Origin: Anaerolineae bacterium
GTDB lineage: Bacteria; Chloroflexota; Anaerolineae; Aggregatilineales; Phototrophicaceae
NCBI GenBank assembly: GCA_022826865.1
Contig: JAJDUC010000109.1
Coordinates: forward strand, 1-62,903
DNA: 62,903 bases
Reading direction: 5' to 3'
Part shown: in pieces, positions 48,334 through 57,539 of the stretch
Layout of the letters: every line of letters starts with the position of its first letter
How positions within the stretch are numbered: the stretch's first letter is position 1
The notes under the pieces: generated by a model
The model's database searches: none
Told to the model about the DNA's origin: nothing
The model's input: the letters and a program-made list of their open reading frames with translations, nothing else
Position numbers and translations under genes: made by a program

Positions 48334-50082
48334 ATGTTTCGCGCTGCTTTTGTCATTATTGCTTCGCTCGCTCTTGCCCTGGCGTTGGCTTCGCCCGGGC
48401 CTTTTTTCGCGCAGGACCCCAAAGAAGTTCCCACCTTGGCTGTTCCCACATTGCTCCCGCCTCAGCCGGTTGCGCCGACTTCGGATGCCTTGAGCAGCGA
48501 ATCAGCGCTGGCTGAGATCATCGCCGGTGGCGCGTTTCGGGTTGGCATACTATACAACTCGCCGCCCTACAGCGAATTGACCTTGCAAGGCGAATTGCGC
48601 GGTTTCGATGTCGAATTGCTTCGGCTGATTGCCGAGACTTGGGACAGCGAGATCGAATTTTTGCAGGTTACGCGCCTAAATGCGCTGGACCACTTGAATT
48701 CAGGTCGGGTGCACGCGGTGGCGACGGCGCTGCTGCGCTACCGCGAACTGGACGAAGGCCTTGAATTCACGCAAACTTATCTCCAAGGCAAGCAATCAAT
48801 GCTGGTTCAATCCAGCAGCGACTTCGTTTCGCCTTTGGATCTGCCGGGGAGCAGCCTGGGTTATGTCATCGGCACGCGGACAGAAAAGGCGCTGAAACTT
48901 AATGGCGCCCGTCTCCCTGGAGCCGCGCAATTGCGGCATTTTCTCACGCTCGATCGCGCCGTTGCCGCCCTTTCCCGTGGCGAAATTGATGGCGTAGTTG
49001 CTGAAGAACAGGCGCTGCGCCGGGCGATTGCGGAGGAGCCGGCGGCCTATCGCATTCTTGAGGAGGCGGTCTTGCGGGAGGCGCGCGCCTTCGCCGTTCA
49101 GAGGCAAGATGCCCCCTTGCGAAATGCGCTCAACCGCACGATTCAGCTTTTGACGCGCAATCGCGATTTGGCGGTTTTGCATCGCGAATATTTCCCGGAT
49201 GAGGAATTCCCCAGCGACCTGATTGCCTTATGGGACGGCGTCGGAGATTCTATAACGCTCGCAGATATGCCCAGCGCGATTCTATACCCAACGCAATACA
49301 CGGTCCCGCGTATCCTGAGCAGCGGCGTATTGCGAGTGGGCGGCATCATCGGCGCTGAGGCGGATTTGCCGTCAGGACAGCGGCGGCTGGACGAGTTGAA
49401 CCGAGCCTTGGTGGTGGAGCTGGCGGCGCGCTGGGGCGTCGACGTGGAATGGAACAGCGGCACGGCGGATGTGGCGCTGGAACTGTTGGAGCGCGGCGAT
49501 GTGGATCTGATCGCCGGCCTGAAGCCGGACTGGAACAAAGCGCATGCGCTGGATTTCTCCATGCCCTATCTGCTGCATGGCGATCGTTTGCTGGTTCCTG
49601 TGAACTCCGGAATCGAAGGCTTCAATAACTTGCGCGGCCGTATCCTTGGCCTCTTGATTGGCGATGAAACGGCGCAAGACCGGGCGCAAGCCTGGGCCGA
49701 CACCATCAATGCTTCGCTGCGCTTCTTTCGCACGACAGAGGCGGGCGCCGCGCAGACGCTTCTGGAGTTCAACAATGCCAACGCGATTTACGCCGATTCG
49801 CTCGCTCTGATACCGCATTTGGAAGCGAATCCCAACGACCTGCGCCTGACCGAGCGCTGGTACAGCCGTTCGTACTTCGTCTTTGGAACGGCGGAGAACG
49901 ATCCCGATATGCGCCTCTTGGTGGACTATACGCTGCAAGAAATGATTGCGGACGGCACGCTCTATCGCCTGTCGGCGCGCCTGATTGCCGCGGACGAGCT
50001 GCCCGGCTTCGATATGATTCCCGGCGCGGCCGCTTTCGCCGGCATTAATCTTTCCCGGTCCCTGGCGCCTTCTGACCCTTGA
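48334..50082 (+). CDS. Secreted protein with two tandem family-3 solute-binding domains
   Basis: This 582-aa protein begins with a signal peptide (about 1-27, ending P-F-F-A-Q). Two periplasmic binding-protein type II (amino-acid-type) domains follow: about 53-290 (AFRVGILYNSPPYSE, LRGFDVELLRLIAE) and about 325-560 (VLRVGGIIGAEADLP, LNRALVVELAARW, GDVDLIAGLKPDWNKA). The duplicated layout is unusual. No ABC permease or ATPase is nearby, so it may be an orphan receptor or sensor. Its end overlaps the convergent EamA gene by 38 bp. Confidence 0.8.
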   Translation: MFRAAFVIIASLALALALASPGPFFAQDPKEVPTLAVPTLLPPQPVAPTSDALSSESALAEIIAGGAFRVGILYNSPPYSELTLQGELRGFDVELLRLIAETWDSEIEFLQVTRLNALDHLNSGRVHAVATALLRYRELDEGLEFTQTYLQGKQSMLVQSSSDFVSPLDLPGSSLGYVIGTRTEKALKLNGARLPGAAQLRHFLTLDRAVAALSRGEIDGVVAEEQALRRAIAEEPAAYRILEEAVLREARAFAVQRQDAPLRNALNRTIQLLTRNRDLAVLHREYFPDEEFPSDLIALWDGVGDSITLADMPSAILYPTQYTVPRILSSGVLRVGGIIGAEADLPSGQRRLDELNRALVVELAARWGVDVEWNSGTADVALELLERGDVDLIAGLKPDWNKAHALDFSMPYLLHGDRLLVPVNSGIEGFNNLRGRILGLLIGDETAQDRAQAWADTINASLRFFRTTEAGAAQTLLEFNNANAIYADSLALIPHLEANPNDLRLTERWYSRSYFVFGTAENDPDMRLLVDYTLQEMIADGTLYRLSARLIAADELPGFDMIPGAAAFAGINLSRSLAPSDP

Positions 50083-50974
50083 GGACAATCGTCACACCCA
50101 AGAGCAGAATCAGACTGCCGACCGCTTGCAAAGCTGTTGGAATCTCGTTGAAGATGAGCAGCGCCCAAACTGCGCTCATGACAGGCACCGTTTGCACGGA
50201 CATCGTCAAGGTGGTTGGGGACATGAATTTGATCACATAATTCAGCGCGCCGTGCCCCATGACTTGAGCCAGAATTGCCAGAAGCAGGATCCACATATAG
50301 CCGCGCGGATCATAACCAAGGATTGAAACGCCGCTGATCGCGATGATTAGCAGCGTGACAAAGGCGCCGGCGCCATAGACCAGCCAAATGTAGGGTACGA
50401 AGGAGACGCTTCCGCGCACTTTTCGGCCGACGATAATGTAAAGAGAAGCGGAACAGGCGCTGGTGATCGCCAGCAACACGCCGAGGCTCGGGCTTCCGCC
50501 CGCGCTAAGAGGCGCTTGTCCCGAAGTGGTGAGGGCAATGATGAGGCCGCCCAGAAGCGCCGACAGAATGCCGACCCAGACAACCTTGCCAAGTTTTTGC
50601 TTGAGCAGCGTCACTTCAAAAAAGGCGACCCAAATCGGAATCGTCGCGATAAAAGCTTGATTGACCAGTACACTGATATGCTCAAGCGAAGCAATCATCA
50701 AAACGATATTTGTGCCGGACAGGACGCCCGCCGTCAGCGTCAGCCAGAAAGACCGGGCGGGCATCGCGCTCAACTCGCGGCCGCCCTTGAACCAGATGTA
50801 AGGCGCAAACATGACGACGCCGGTAATCATGCGCCCGAAAGACAACAGGGCGGGCGGAATATCGTAGGTGAATGCAATGCGAACGCAGATGGGGCCGAAG
50901 GACCAGGCAATGGCCGAAACCGCCACCAGGATCCAGATTTGCGTCATGGACGGCGCCGCCAGATTAATGCGCAT
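50045..50974 (-). CDS. EamA/DMT-family transporter, second of a pair
   Basis: This 309-aa drug/metabolite transporter has ten predicted membrane helices in two EamA halves. SLEHISVLVNQAFIATIPIWVA-type and VQTVPVMSAVWALLIFNE repeats are characteristic, and the tail is basic. ATG 50974 overlaps the upstream paralogue end by 11 bp and follows GGAGAAGG on the minus strand. The substrate is unknown; the two halves of the pair may form a heterodimer. Confidence 0.85.
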   Translation of the reverse strand: MRINLAAPSMTQIWILVAVSAIAWSFGPICVRIAFTYDIPPALLSFGRMITGVVMFAPYIWFKGGRELSAMPARSFWLTLTAGVLSGTNIVLMIASLEHISVLVNQAFIATIPIWVAFFEVTLLKQKLGKVVWVGILSALLGGLIIALTTSGQAPLSAGGSPSLGVLLAITSACSASLYIIVGRKVRGSVSFVPYIWLVYGAGAFVTLLIIAISGVSILGYDPRGYMWILLLAILAQVMGHGALNYVIKFMSPTTLTMSVQTVPVMSAVWALLIFNEIPTALQAVGSLILLLGVTIVLKGQKAPGTGKD

Positions 50975-51926
50975 GGGCCCCCGCCTTCTCCGATCCGCGG
51001 ATCTCGCCGTGGCTGGCCAAGATCACGCCCATCACGATGACGACGCTGCCGGCGATTTGCTGCGCCGGCGGCAATTGACCGAACAGGAGCAAGGCGAGTA
51101 TCGCGCTGCCGACCGGCTCCAACTGCGTGAACATGCTTACCAGGGCGGCCGGGAAATACTCGAGCAAATAGTTCAGCGATGAATGGCCCAGCAATTGCGG
51201 TATCAGGCCCATCGCCAGGACGATCAGATAACCCTGCGGACGAAAACCAAGCACCGGCGTTGATGTAGCGGCGATGACGGCCAGGGCGCAAATCGAGGCC
51301 ACGCCATAAACCAGCCATACGTAGGGGATCACGGGCAGCCGGGCGCGCAGCACGCGTCCGATCAGCATATAGACCGAAACCGTAATCGCGCCTATCAAAG
51401 CCAGCGCCGCGCCCGTCAAAGTATCGCTGAGATCGGTCGCGCTCTGACTCGCAGAAGCGCCGCCGTTGAGGGGCAGGCCGATAATCACGCCGCCGGCCAG
51501 GGCAACCAGCAGCCCGGCGACGACCAGCCCGGACAACCGTATGCGCAAGAAGATGACCTCCATGATGGCAACCCAGATCGGACCGGTCGACACGATGACG
51601 ACGCTGACGAGAACAGTTGTAAATTGAAGAGAAGACACCCAGGCGGTGAAATGAATCGCGAGGCAGATGCCGGAGACCGCGATCAGAAACCGATCCTGGC
51701 CGGATAGGGCCTTGAGATGGCGCCGATAGCGCTGCAGCGCTATCGGCGTGAGCGCGACTGTGGCGACAAGAAGCCGACCGCCGGCGATAATCAGCGGCGG
51801 CATCGATTCCTGCAGGGCGTAGAGAATAAAGATCGCCGCCGAGGAAGTCGCCGCGATCGCCAGTACGATGACAAAATAAGCAGTGATTGGCTTATCCGGC
51901 GCGGCTGACTGCGGTTTCTTTGTCAA
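50964..51926 (-). CDS. EamA/DMT-family transporter, first of a pair
   Basis: This 320-aa paralogue of the next gene has ten predicted membrane helices. LQFTTVLVSVVIVSTGPIWV and FTQLEPVGSAILALLLFGQ correspond to the same repeats in the neighbour. The C-terminal tail is short and charged. It is translationally coupled to the second transporter. The promoter probably lies in the 234-bp divergent region shared with sod, where no clear minus-strand boxes were found. Confidence 0.85.
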   Translation of the reverse strand: MTKKPQSAAPDKPITAYFVIVLAIAATSSAAIFILYALQESMPPLIIAGGRLLVATVALTPIALQRYRRHLKALSGQDRFLIAVSGICLAIHFTAWVSSLQFTTVLVSVVIVSTGPIWVAIMEVIFLRIRLSGLVVAGLLVALAGGVIIGLPLNGGASASQSATDLSDTLTGAALALIGAITVSVYMLIGRVLRARLPVIPYVWLVYGVASICALAVIAATSTPVLGFRPQGYLIVLAMGLIPQLLGHSSLNYLLEYFPAALVSMFTQLEPVGSAILALLLFGQLPPAQQIAGSVVIVMGVILASHGEIRGSEKAGAHAH

Positions 51927-52102
51927 AGCTGATTCTCCCGGGCGACAGATGTATCATCGAAGGATTCGGGCAAATTACAAGTCGGAATCGACTTGCGCGC
52001 GCATGCTGGAGCGGTCTGGTCAATTGAGGCGCGCGACTGTACAATGCAGTGGCATGGCTCGCGAGCATTTGGCAGGAACATTGGTGAAGGCGGCCTGGAC
52101 TG

Positions 52103-52111
52103 TGCTAGAAT
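52103..52111 (+). promoter_or_regulatory. Extended -10 box before the first sod gene
   Basis: TGCTAGAAT, 50 bp before the ATG; TTGGTG (52081-52086) could serve as a -35 with a 19-bp spacer, which is long. Confidence 0.45.
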
Positions 52112-52160
52112 AGCAGCGAGACAAATGAAGTTTCCAAGTTCATAAGGAGTAAGTAGAGTC

Positions 52161-52763
52161 ATGGCATTTGAATTACCGTCTCTTCCCTATGCAGAAGACG
52201 CGCTGGAGCCGCACATCGATGCCCGCACAATGGGCATTCACCATGGCAAGCATCACGCCAGCTACACCGCCAATTTGAACGGGGCTATCGAAGGCACCGA
52301 TCTGGAAGGCAAAAGCATCGAAGAAATCCTCGGCGATTTGGATGCGGCGCCTGCAAACATCCGCACCGCTGTACGCAACAACGGCGGTGGCTATGCCAAT
52401 CACAATCTGTTCTGGCAGATCATGGGCCCGGGCGGCGGCGAGCCGAGCGGCGCGCTGGCGGCTGCGATTGACAGCGCCTTTGGCAGCTTCGATGATTTCA
52501 AGTCCGCCTTTTCCGCAGCGGCCGCAACCCGCTTCGGCTCCGGCTGGGCTTGGCTAGTGGCCGACGGCGGCGCCGTCAGCGTCACATCGACGCCCAATCA
52601 GGATACGCCGCTGATGGACGGGGGAACACCAATCCTCGGCCTTGATGTTTGGGAACATGCCTACTATCTGAACTATCAGAATCGGCGTCCCGATTACATC
52701 GCCGCCTTCTTTAACGTCATCAATTGGGATAAGGTCGCTGAGCTTTACGCGGCTGCCGGTTAG
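52161..52763 (+). CDS. sodA: Fe/Mn superoxide dismutase, cytoplasmic
   Basis: This 200-aa Fe/Mn superoxide dismutase has the four metal ligands: His in GIHHGKHH, His in NHNLFW, and Asp and His in [17 protein letters not shown] has the Gln position typical of the Mn form, and GGGEPSG is also Mn-like, but metal use cannot be settled from sequence. No signal peptide is present. AAGGAG (52143-52148) precedes ATG 52161. A close paralogue follows 86 bp downstream. Confidence 0.96.
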   Translation: MAFELPSLPYAEDALEPHIDARTMGIHHGKHHASYTANLNGAIEGTDLEGKSIEEILGDLDAAPANIRTAVRNNGGGYANHNLFWQIMGPGGGEPSGALAAAIDSAFGSFDDFKSAFSAAAATRFGSGWAWLVADGGAVSVTSTPNQDTPLMDGGTPILGLDVWEHAYYLNYQNRRPDYIAAFFNVINWDKVAELYAAAG

Positions 52764-52780
52764 GGCAAACAGACCTGAGA

Positions 52781-52807
52781 GCTCAGCGGGCCGGCGGCTC
52801 GCTGAGC
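52781..52807 (+). terminator. Hairpin between the two sod genes
   Basis: GCTCAGCG (52781-52788) pairs perfectly with CGCTGAGC (52800-52807), followed by GTTTCTT. It could be a partial terminator or an mRNA-stabilising stem that sets the two sod genes apart in expression. Confidence 0.5.
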
Positions 52808-52849
52808 GTTTCTTCACGCATTTCTCAACTTGAGAGAAAGGCATACGGA

Positions 52850-53554
52850 ATGAGCGAGACAGGCGGAGTAAGTCGACGCGATGTCTTGAAATTGGCCGGG
52901 TCGGGCCTGCTAAGCGCGACCTTGGCCGGTGTTTCTCTCACGGCGGATGAACAGTTCAAGCTGCCGCCTTTGCCCTACGCGGAAGACGCGCTTGAGCCCT
53001 ACATCGACGCGCAGACGATGGGAATCCATCACGGCAAACATCATGCCGGCTACACGAATAAGCTGAACGCAGCGATTGAAAGCACGGACCTGGTTGGCCG
53101 GGCGATTGAGGATATCCTTGCGGATCTCGATTCGGCGCCGGAAAGCATCCGCAGCGCCCTGCGCAACAACGGCGGCGGCTATGCCAACCACAGCTTGTTC
53201 TGGCAGATCATGAGTCCCGACGGCGGCGGCGAGCCCAGCGGCGATTTGGCCGCCGCCATCCAAAGCGGCTTCGGGAGCTTCGCTGACTTTAAGACAACCT
53301 TTTCGGCTGCGGCCGGCGGCGTCTTCGGTTCGGGCTGGGCCTGGCTGGTGGCCGATGGCGCCGCGCTCAGCGTGACAACCACGCCGAATCAGGATACACC
53401 ACTGATGCAAGGACGTCAGCCGATCCTGGGCATTGATGTCTGGGAACATGCCTACTATCTGCATTATCAGAATCGGCGGGCGGATTACATCGAAGCCTGG
53501 TTCAATGTCGTCAACTGGACGAAGGTGGCGGAGTTGTATGAGGCTGCTGGCTAA
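52850..53554 (+). CDS. Fe/Mn superoxide dismutase with Tat signal
   Basis: This 234-aa enzyme has the same ligands as the first sod ([22 protein letters not shown]) and most other positions in common, but carries about 33 extra N-terminal residues: [10 protein letters not shown] (8-17) is a twin-arginine motif, followed by a hydrophobic Ala/Leu/Gly stretch and no lipoprotein Cys. It is therefore probably exported folded, with metal, to protect the cell envelope, and arose by tandem duplication followed by gain of the signal. Confidence 0.93.
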   Translation: MSETGGVSRRDVLKLAGSGLLSATLAGVSLTADEQFKLPPLPYAEDALEPYIDAQTMGIHHGKHHAGYTNKLNAAIESTDLVGRAIEDILADLDSAPESIRSALRNNGGGYANHSLFWQIMSPDGGGEPSGDLAAAIQSGFGSFADFKTTFSAAAGGVFGSGWAWLVADGAALSVTTTPNQDTPLMQGRQPILGIDVWEHAYYLHYQNRRADYIEAWFNVVNWTKVAELYEAAG

Positions 53555-53656
53555 GCCTTCTCCGGCGCATCAGGGAGCTTAAGCGATAGCCAGAACAATC
53601 GCAGCAAATTGAAATTGTGCTGAATCTTGACAATTTCAGTTCATATTTCGTAATCT

Positions 53657-53729
53657 GTAGTGGGCGTTTCGCTGAAACGCCCACAATTTGTAGGCCATCT
53701 TCTGCGGGCGTCTCACGAGACGCCCCTAC
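53657..53729. repeat. Double-hairpin interspersed repeat, copy 3
   Basis: The ends are GTAGTGGGCG and CGCCCCTAC, with hairpins GGGCGTTTC/GAAACGCCC and GGGCGTCTC/GAGACGCCC as in copy 1. The surroundings match copy 1 as well: the bases 53604-53656 correspond to 2-54 with a few changes, and GCGATTGCTCTGC downstream to GCGATTGCCCTGC near 170. This copy lies between sod and the lyase gene. Confidence 0.85.
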
Positions 53730-53809
53730 ATTTTTTACACGGCAAGTGGCCGATAAATTTTTGAAGCGATTGCTCTGCGCGGTAGCGAAGCGTAATACTC
53801 ATTCACATC

Positions 53810-53839
53810 AAAGGGCGCTACAATGACAGCGCCCTTTTT
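53810..53839 (+). terminator. Intrinsic terminator before the lyase gene
   Basis: AAGGGCGCT (53811-53819) pairs with AGCGCCCTT (53828-53836), loop ACAATGAC, and ends with a T-run (53835-53839). It is the strongest intrinsic terminator in the window and would end the sod transcription unit. It rules out the ATG at 53823 inside the loop as a start for the next gene. Confidence 0.8.
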
Positions 53840-53894
53840 GCGTCGAGCAAATCGCGCGGCATATTGCCGCGCTGACAATCAGGAGATGAACCGG

Positions 53895-55295
53895 ATGACA
53901 GAGTTTCGCATCGAAGTGGATTCGCTCGGCGAGGTGCAGGTGCCGAAGGCGGCGCTCTACGCGGCGCAGACACAGCGCGCCCGTGAGAACTTCCCGATCA
54001 GCGGCATGATGCCGCTGCCGGCCTTCATCTGGAGCATCGCGGTCGTCAAGCGAGCGGCGGCCCAGGTCAACATGGAGCTTGGTTTGCTTGATGAGCGGCT
54101 GGCGCGGGCGATCATACAGGCGGGCGATGAGATACTGTCGGGCGAGCATCACCAGCATTTCGTGGTAGATCCTTTTCAGGCGGGCGCGGGCACCAGCCAC
54201 AACATGAACGCAAACGAGGTGATGGCGAATCGCGCCAACCAGATTCTCGGCTACGCGATCGAAGCGAGCGACAAACCGGTCCATCCCAACGATCACGTGA
54301 ACATGGCGCAATCGACCAATGACACGATTCCGACGGCGATTCGGCTGGGCGCGCTATGGCGGCTGGACGAGCTGCTGGAGGGGCTTTCGCGCTTCGTCGA
54401 GGTGACGCGGGGCAAGGCGGCTGAATGGGACGAGGTGGTCAAGACCGGGCGAACGCATCTGCAAGACGCGGTGCCGATCCGGCTGGGGCAGGAAGTGGGC
54501 GCCTGGGCGACCGCGATAGAGCGCGGCCGCGACAAAGTTAAGTTTGCGGCCGAAGGGCTGCGGCGGCTGGGCATCGGCGGGACGGCGGCTGGCACCGGCT
54601 TGAACGCGCATCCGGAATATCATGGGCGCATGGTGGCGACGCTGTCGGGCTTGACGGGCATCCAGCTATACGAGAGCGAAGACCTGTTCGAGTCGATGCA
54701 ATCGATGGGAGACGCGGTCTTCTTCAGCGCGGCCCTGCGCAACCTGGCGATGGAGTTCACCCGCATCGCCAACGATGTGCGCCTGCTCAGCGCCGGGCCG
54801 ACCACCGGCATCGCCGAACTGACAGCGCCGACCGTGCAGCCCGGTTCGTCGATTATGCCGGGCAAGGTGAATCCGGTGCTGGCGGAGATGCTGAACCAGG
54901 CGATGTACCATGTGATCGGCAATGACAGTACCGTGAACCTTTGTGGCGCGGCTGGGCAATTCGAGCTGAATGTCATGATGCCGGTCATCGCGCATAACCT
55001 GAACGAGATGATGCAAGTGATGATCGGCGCGGTCGGCGCTTTCACGGAGAAACTGATGGTCGGGCTGACGGTCAATCGCGAGCGGGCGGCGAGTTGGCTG
55101 GCGCGGAATCCGATTTTGGTGACGGCGCTGAATCCTATCATCGGTTACAACAATGGGGCCAAGGTGGCGAAGAAGGCGCTGGCTGAAGGCAAGAGTGTGC
55201 GCGAGGTGGTGTTGGAGCTGGGATTGATGGAAGCGGCGGAGTTGGACGCGGCGCTGGATGCGTACAAGATGACGGAGGGGGGGATTGCGGAGTAG
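53895..55295 (+). CDS. Class II fumarase / aspartate ammonia-lyase family protein
   Basis: This 466-aa lyase has the superfamily signature GSSIMPGKVNP and the regions AGAGTSHNMNANEVMAN, KTGRTHLQDAVPIRLGQE and TGLNAHPEY. GAGTS is the form in aspartases, while TGRTHLQDA and HPEY suit both. I favour aspartase (aspartate to fumarate plus ammonia) or a fumarase-like enzyme; context does not decide. ATG 53895 is 9 bp after AGGAG (53881-53885); ATG 53886 is too close. No partner gene is adjacent. Confidence 0.85.
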   Translation: MTEFRIEVDSLGEVQVPKAALYAAQTQRARENFPISGMMPLPAFIWSIAVVKRAAAQVNMELGLLDERLARAIIQAGDEILSGEHHQHFVVDPFQAGAGTSHNMNANEVMANRANQILGYAIEASDKPVHPNDHVNMAQSTNDTIPTAIRLGALWRLDELLEGLSRFVEVTRGKAAEWDEVVKTGRTHLQDAVPIRLGQEVGAWATAIERGRDKVKFAAEGLRRLGIGGTAAGTGLNAHPEYHGRMVATLSGLTGIQLYESEDLFESMQSMGDAVFFSAALRNLAMEFTRIANDVRLLSAGPTTGIAELTAPTVQPGSSIMPGKVNPVLAEMLNQAMYHVIGNDSTVNLCGAAGQFELNVMMPVIAHNLNEMMQVMIGAVGAFTEKLMVGLTVNRERAASWLARNPILVTALNPIIGYNNGAKVAKKALAEGKSVREVVLELGLMEAAELDAALDAYKMTEGGIAE

Positions 55296-55317
55296 GGTTG
55301 GCTGTTGCGCGCTTTAC

Positions 55318-55331
55318 GAGAATCGATTCTC
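55318..55331. promoter_or_regulatory. Perfect 14-bp palindrome, possible operator
   Basis: GAGAATCGATTCTC is perfectly self-complementary and lies 23 bp after the lyase stop, at the start of the AT-rich island. It could be an operator or a transcription end. Its spacing is not that of a Fur box. Confidence 0.4.
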
Positions 55332-55355
55332 ATTAGAATCGGAGAACTCATTTGT

Positions 55356-55378
55356 CTCATAAAGTCGGATTTTATGAG
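55356..55378. repeat. 8-bp inverted repeat before the AT-rich island
   Basis: CTCATAAA (55356-55363) and TTTATGAG (55371-55378) form a perfect hairpin with a seven-base loop. With the palindrome at 55318 it marks the boundary of the 55.5-58.3 kb genes. Function unknown. Confidence 0.45.
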
Positions 55379-55477
55379 AATTCGGCTCAGCGTATGGAAG
55401 TGGTAAGGCGCAATCTGTGGAGATTGTAGCGTGGATTGGGACGGGTGGGGTGAGTGGATGGTCGCTAATTTGGGCAC

Positions 55478-55505
55478 TTGCCAAGGGTAACATCTTAGAC
55501 ATAAT
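55478..55505 (+). promoter_or_regulatory. Candidate promoter of the two-gene island
   Basis: TTGCCA (55478-55483), a 16-bp spacer and CATAAT (55500-55505), ending 29 bp before the chosen start codon. It gives the island its own promoter. Confidence 0.5.
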
Positions 55506-55534
55506 GAATTCACATGATTGCTAAGGGGTGTAAG

Positions 55535-57538
55535 ATGCAGCATTTCGAATCGTATGATCCGCTGACCGTTGAAGACCAAGATGATGAACTCCTCGTCGCG
55601 GCTCGTAAACGAGAAATCCGCAATATCTTGAAAAGTTATACCGGCTACTACGATCCATTTGCTGAAATTCTGCAAAACGCTTTTGACGCGGTTGAGAAAC
55701 GTGCTCACGAGGAAGATGTTGACTATATCCCGCAAATATGGATAACCGTTGATATAAGCAGAAAACAGATATCCGTAACCGACAATGGTTGCGGTATGGA
55801 TTTCTCTGAATTTCAGATGTTTCTTAAACCAAATTACTCTTTCAAGACTGGCACGCGGTATCGCGGCATGAAGGGCGTAGGCGCAACCTACTTGGCCTAT
55901 GGATTCAACGACCTGCAAGTGTCTACGAAAATGGATGGACAAACATGGTCCGGAAAAATTGTTCAAGGTCGCAATTGGGTGGAGGATGAAACCGGCGAAG
56001 TTGCGGTACCAATGTTCACCATGTCTACCGATTCTCCTCACCAGCCGTTCCAAGAAATAGACACTGGAACTTCGGTAACGATTCGACTTGTTGGTGAAGG
56101 CATACGACCAAAGAATTTAGGTTGGGCTGGCGCAGCCGACGCAGCCCAGTGGTTGGCGCTATTGCGCGTAAACACGCCTTTGGGGGCCGTCTATATTGAA
56201 CCGGACCAGCCGTACTTTGGCGTTCGAGTCGACCTAGTAGTTATAAGTGCTAACGGTAGCAAGTCCACTGAAACAGTGGATAACCCTGAGTATCTCTATC
56301 CGCATAAAGAACGTGAGTTTCAAAGTGTCATAAACATTCGTGATTTTCACGCTTGGCGCTCAGAACAACTTGAAAAAGGCTTGACGTCCAAGAAACCAAG
56401 ACGATTTAGTGATCTTGATGCGTTTTGGATTACTGCTGACGCGAACGACATTGTCAACGACAAGTCCCTATTTCCAGTGAGATTTTCGGATGAGCAAACT
56501 GAATTGGTTCAAGAATTGGGAGTGAGAGTATATTTCTTTATGTGCTATACGATCGACATGTGGGATCGTCTGCGAAATCGTCTTGGACTCCCCAAGCGGA
56601 CGCAGTCGCAATTCTTGCGAGGTGGGCTGCAAATCGCGACGCGCCATATGCCGCAAGGCCCACTGCTTCAGATCCCGCTTAATCGTATGCTTGGATTCCA
56701 GACCATCACACATATTGTTGTGCATATAGACGCCGAGCCAGATCTCGGACGGAAGGGGTTTCAGCCCGAACATGTCGATTTAGTTAGATCTATTGCGCAG
56801 CGGCTTGTCGAGCATTACGGAAACAACTATCGTTGGGAATTGCTCCGCAGGCGAGTTGGTACAATTCCAATGGAACAGAGGGCAAGTCTTGAAATCTGGA
56901 AAGAGAATCAGAGACGTTACGAAGATGAAAGGCCTCTAGCAATTGACAACACTGACGTGTTCAGTCCTCTTTCTTACCTGCCCACAAGGTCCGAACCGCA
57001 GGTTGAACAAGATGTAGTCGCACTGTTCAACCAAATGCTTTCTGCCGGGATTGTTCGTGGCATCCAAATGCTGTCCTCTAGTCAGCATGAACAATATGAT
57101 GGTTTGTTTCGGCGCGTCTTTACTTCGCCGATCAGTGATTTCGCGTACGATCCGCGCTCGAATCCGCTTGGAGTAAGCCCCAACTATCTGCCGAGCGATG
57201 ACAAGTCTTTGGTGCTGCCCATCGAAGTTCTGGAATTCAAGTATTCATTGGATTCTCTAGTTGAAGAACTGTCTATGCAAGAAAAAGAAGCGAGGGCTTT
57301 GAGTCTAGTAATCGCATGGGAGATGGGCGGCAAATGGATTCAACGGTATTCCGTAGTCTCATATTTGATCAATCACAACATCAGGCATCGTGAGTATCAC
57401 GGAGTCACTCACCGATTCGAAGACGCTGTGTCCGGTGCGCTAGTTTTTGACGCTATCATTCTAAAACCTTTGATTAGCTACTTGAATGATCCTGATGCAG
57501 AAGAGAAAAGACAAGCCTTGTTGGAAAACGGAGGATGA
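55535..57538 (+). CDS. GHKL ATPase with possible C-terminal PD-(D/E)XK nuclease domain
   Basis: This 667-aa protein has the GHKL (MutL/MORC/Hsp90/gyrase B) ATP-binding motifs: EILQNAFDAV (44-53, N-box), TDNGCGMD (82-89) and GMKGVGATY (111-119). A long middle region follows. Near the C-terminus, QYDG (520-523) and VLEFKYSLDSLVEEL (565 onwards, E567 and K569) fit the D...E-x-K pattern of the PD-(D/E)XK nuclease fold, but this is a weak match. ATG 55535 follows AAGGGG at 6 bp; ATG 55514 has no such site. The gene is AT-richer than its neighbours. ATPase call is firm; nuclease and defence role are inferred. Confidence 0.75.
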   Translation: MQHFESYDPLTVEDQDDELLVAARKREIRNILKSYTGYYDPFAEILQNAFDAVEKRAHEEDVDYIPQIWITVDISRKQISVTDNGCGMDFSEFQMFLKPNYSFKTGTRYRGMKGVGATYLAYGFNDLQVSTKMDGQTWSGKIVQGRNWVEDETGEVAVPMFTMSTDSPHQPFQEIDTGTSVTIRLVGEGIRPKNLGWAGAADAAQWLALLRVNTPLGAVYIEPDQPYFGVRVDLVVISANGSKSTETVDNPEYLYPHKEREFQSVINIRDFHAWRSEQLEKGLTSKKPRRFSDLDAFWITADANDIVNDKSLFPVRFSDEQTELVQELGVRVYFFMCYTIDMWDRLRNRLGLPKRTQSQFLRGGLQIATRHMPQGPLLQIPLNRMLGFQTITHIVVHIDAEPDLGRKGFQPEHVDLVRSIAQRLVEHYGNNYRWELLRRRVGTIPMEQRASLEIWKENQRRYEDERPLAIDNTDVFSPLSYLPTRSEPQVEQDVVALFNQMLSAGIVRGIQMLSSSQHEQYDGLFRRVFTSPISDFAYDPRSNPLGVSPNYLPSDDKSLVLPIEVLEFKYSLDSLVEELSMQEKEARALSLVIAWEMGGKWIQRYSVVSYLINHNIRHREYHGVTHRFEDAVSGALVFDAIILKPLISYLNDPDAEEKRQALLENGG

Positions 57539-57539
57539 G

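Noticed and set aside
53823..53894. A longer N-terminus for the lyase starting at ATG 53823
   Set aside because: The ATG is in the loop of a strong intrinsic terminator and has no ribosome site; the family alignment starts at 53895.
55318..55331. Fur-box reading of GAGAATCGATTCTC
   Set aside because: The known Fur site has a 7-1-7 or overlapping 6-6-1-6 layout; this palindrome has even symmetry without the central base, and no iron genes are near.
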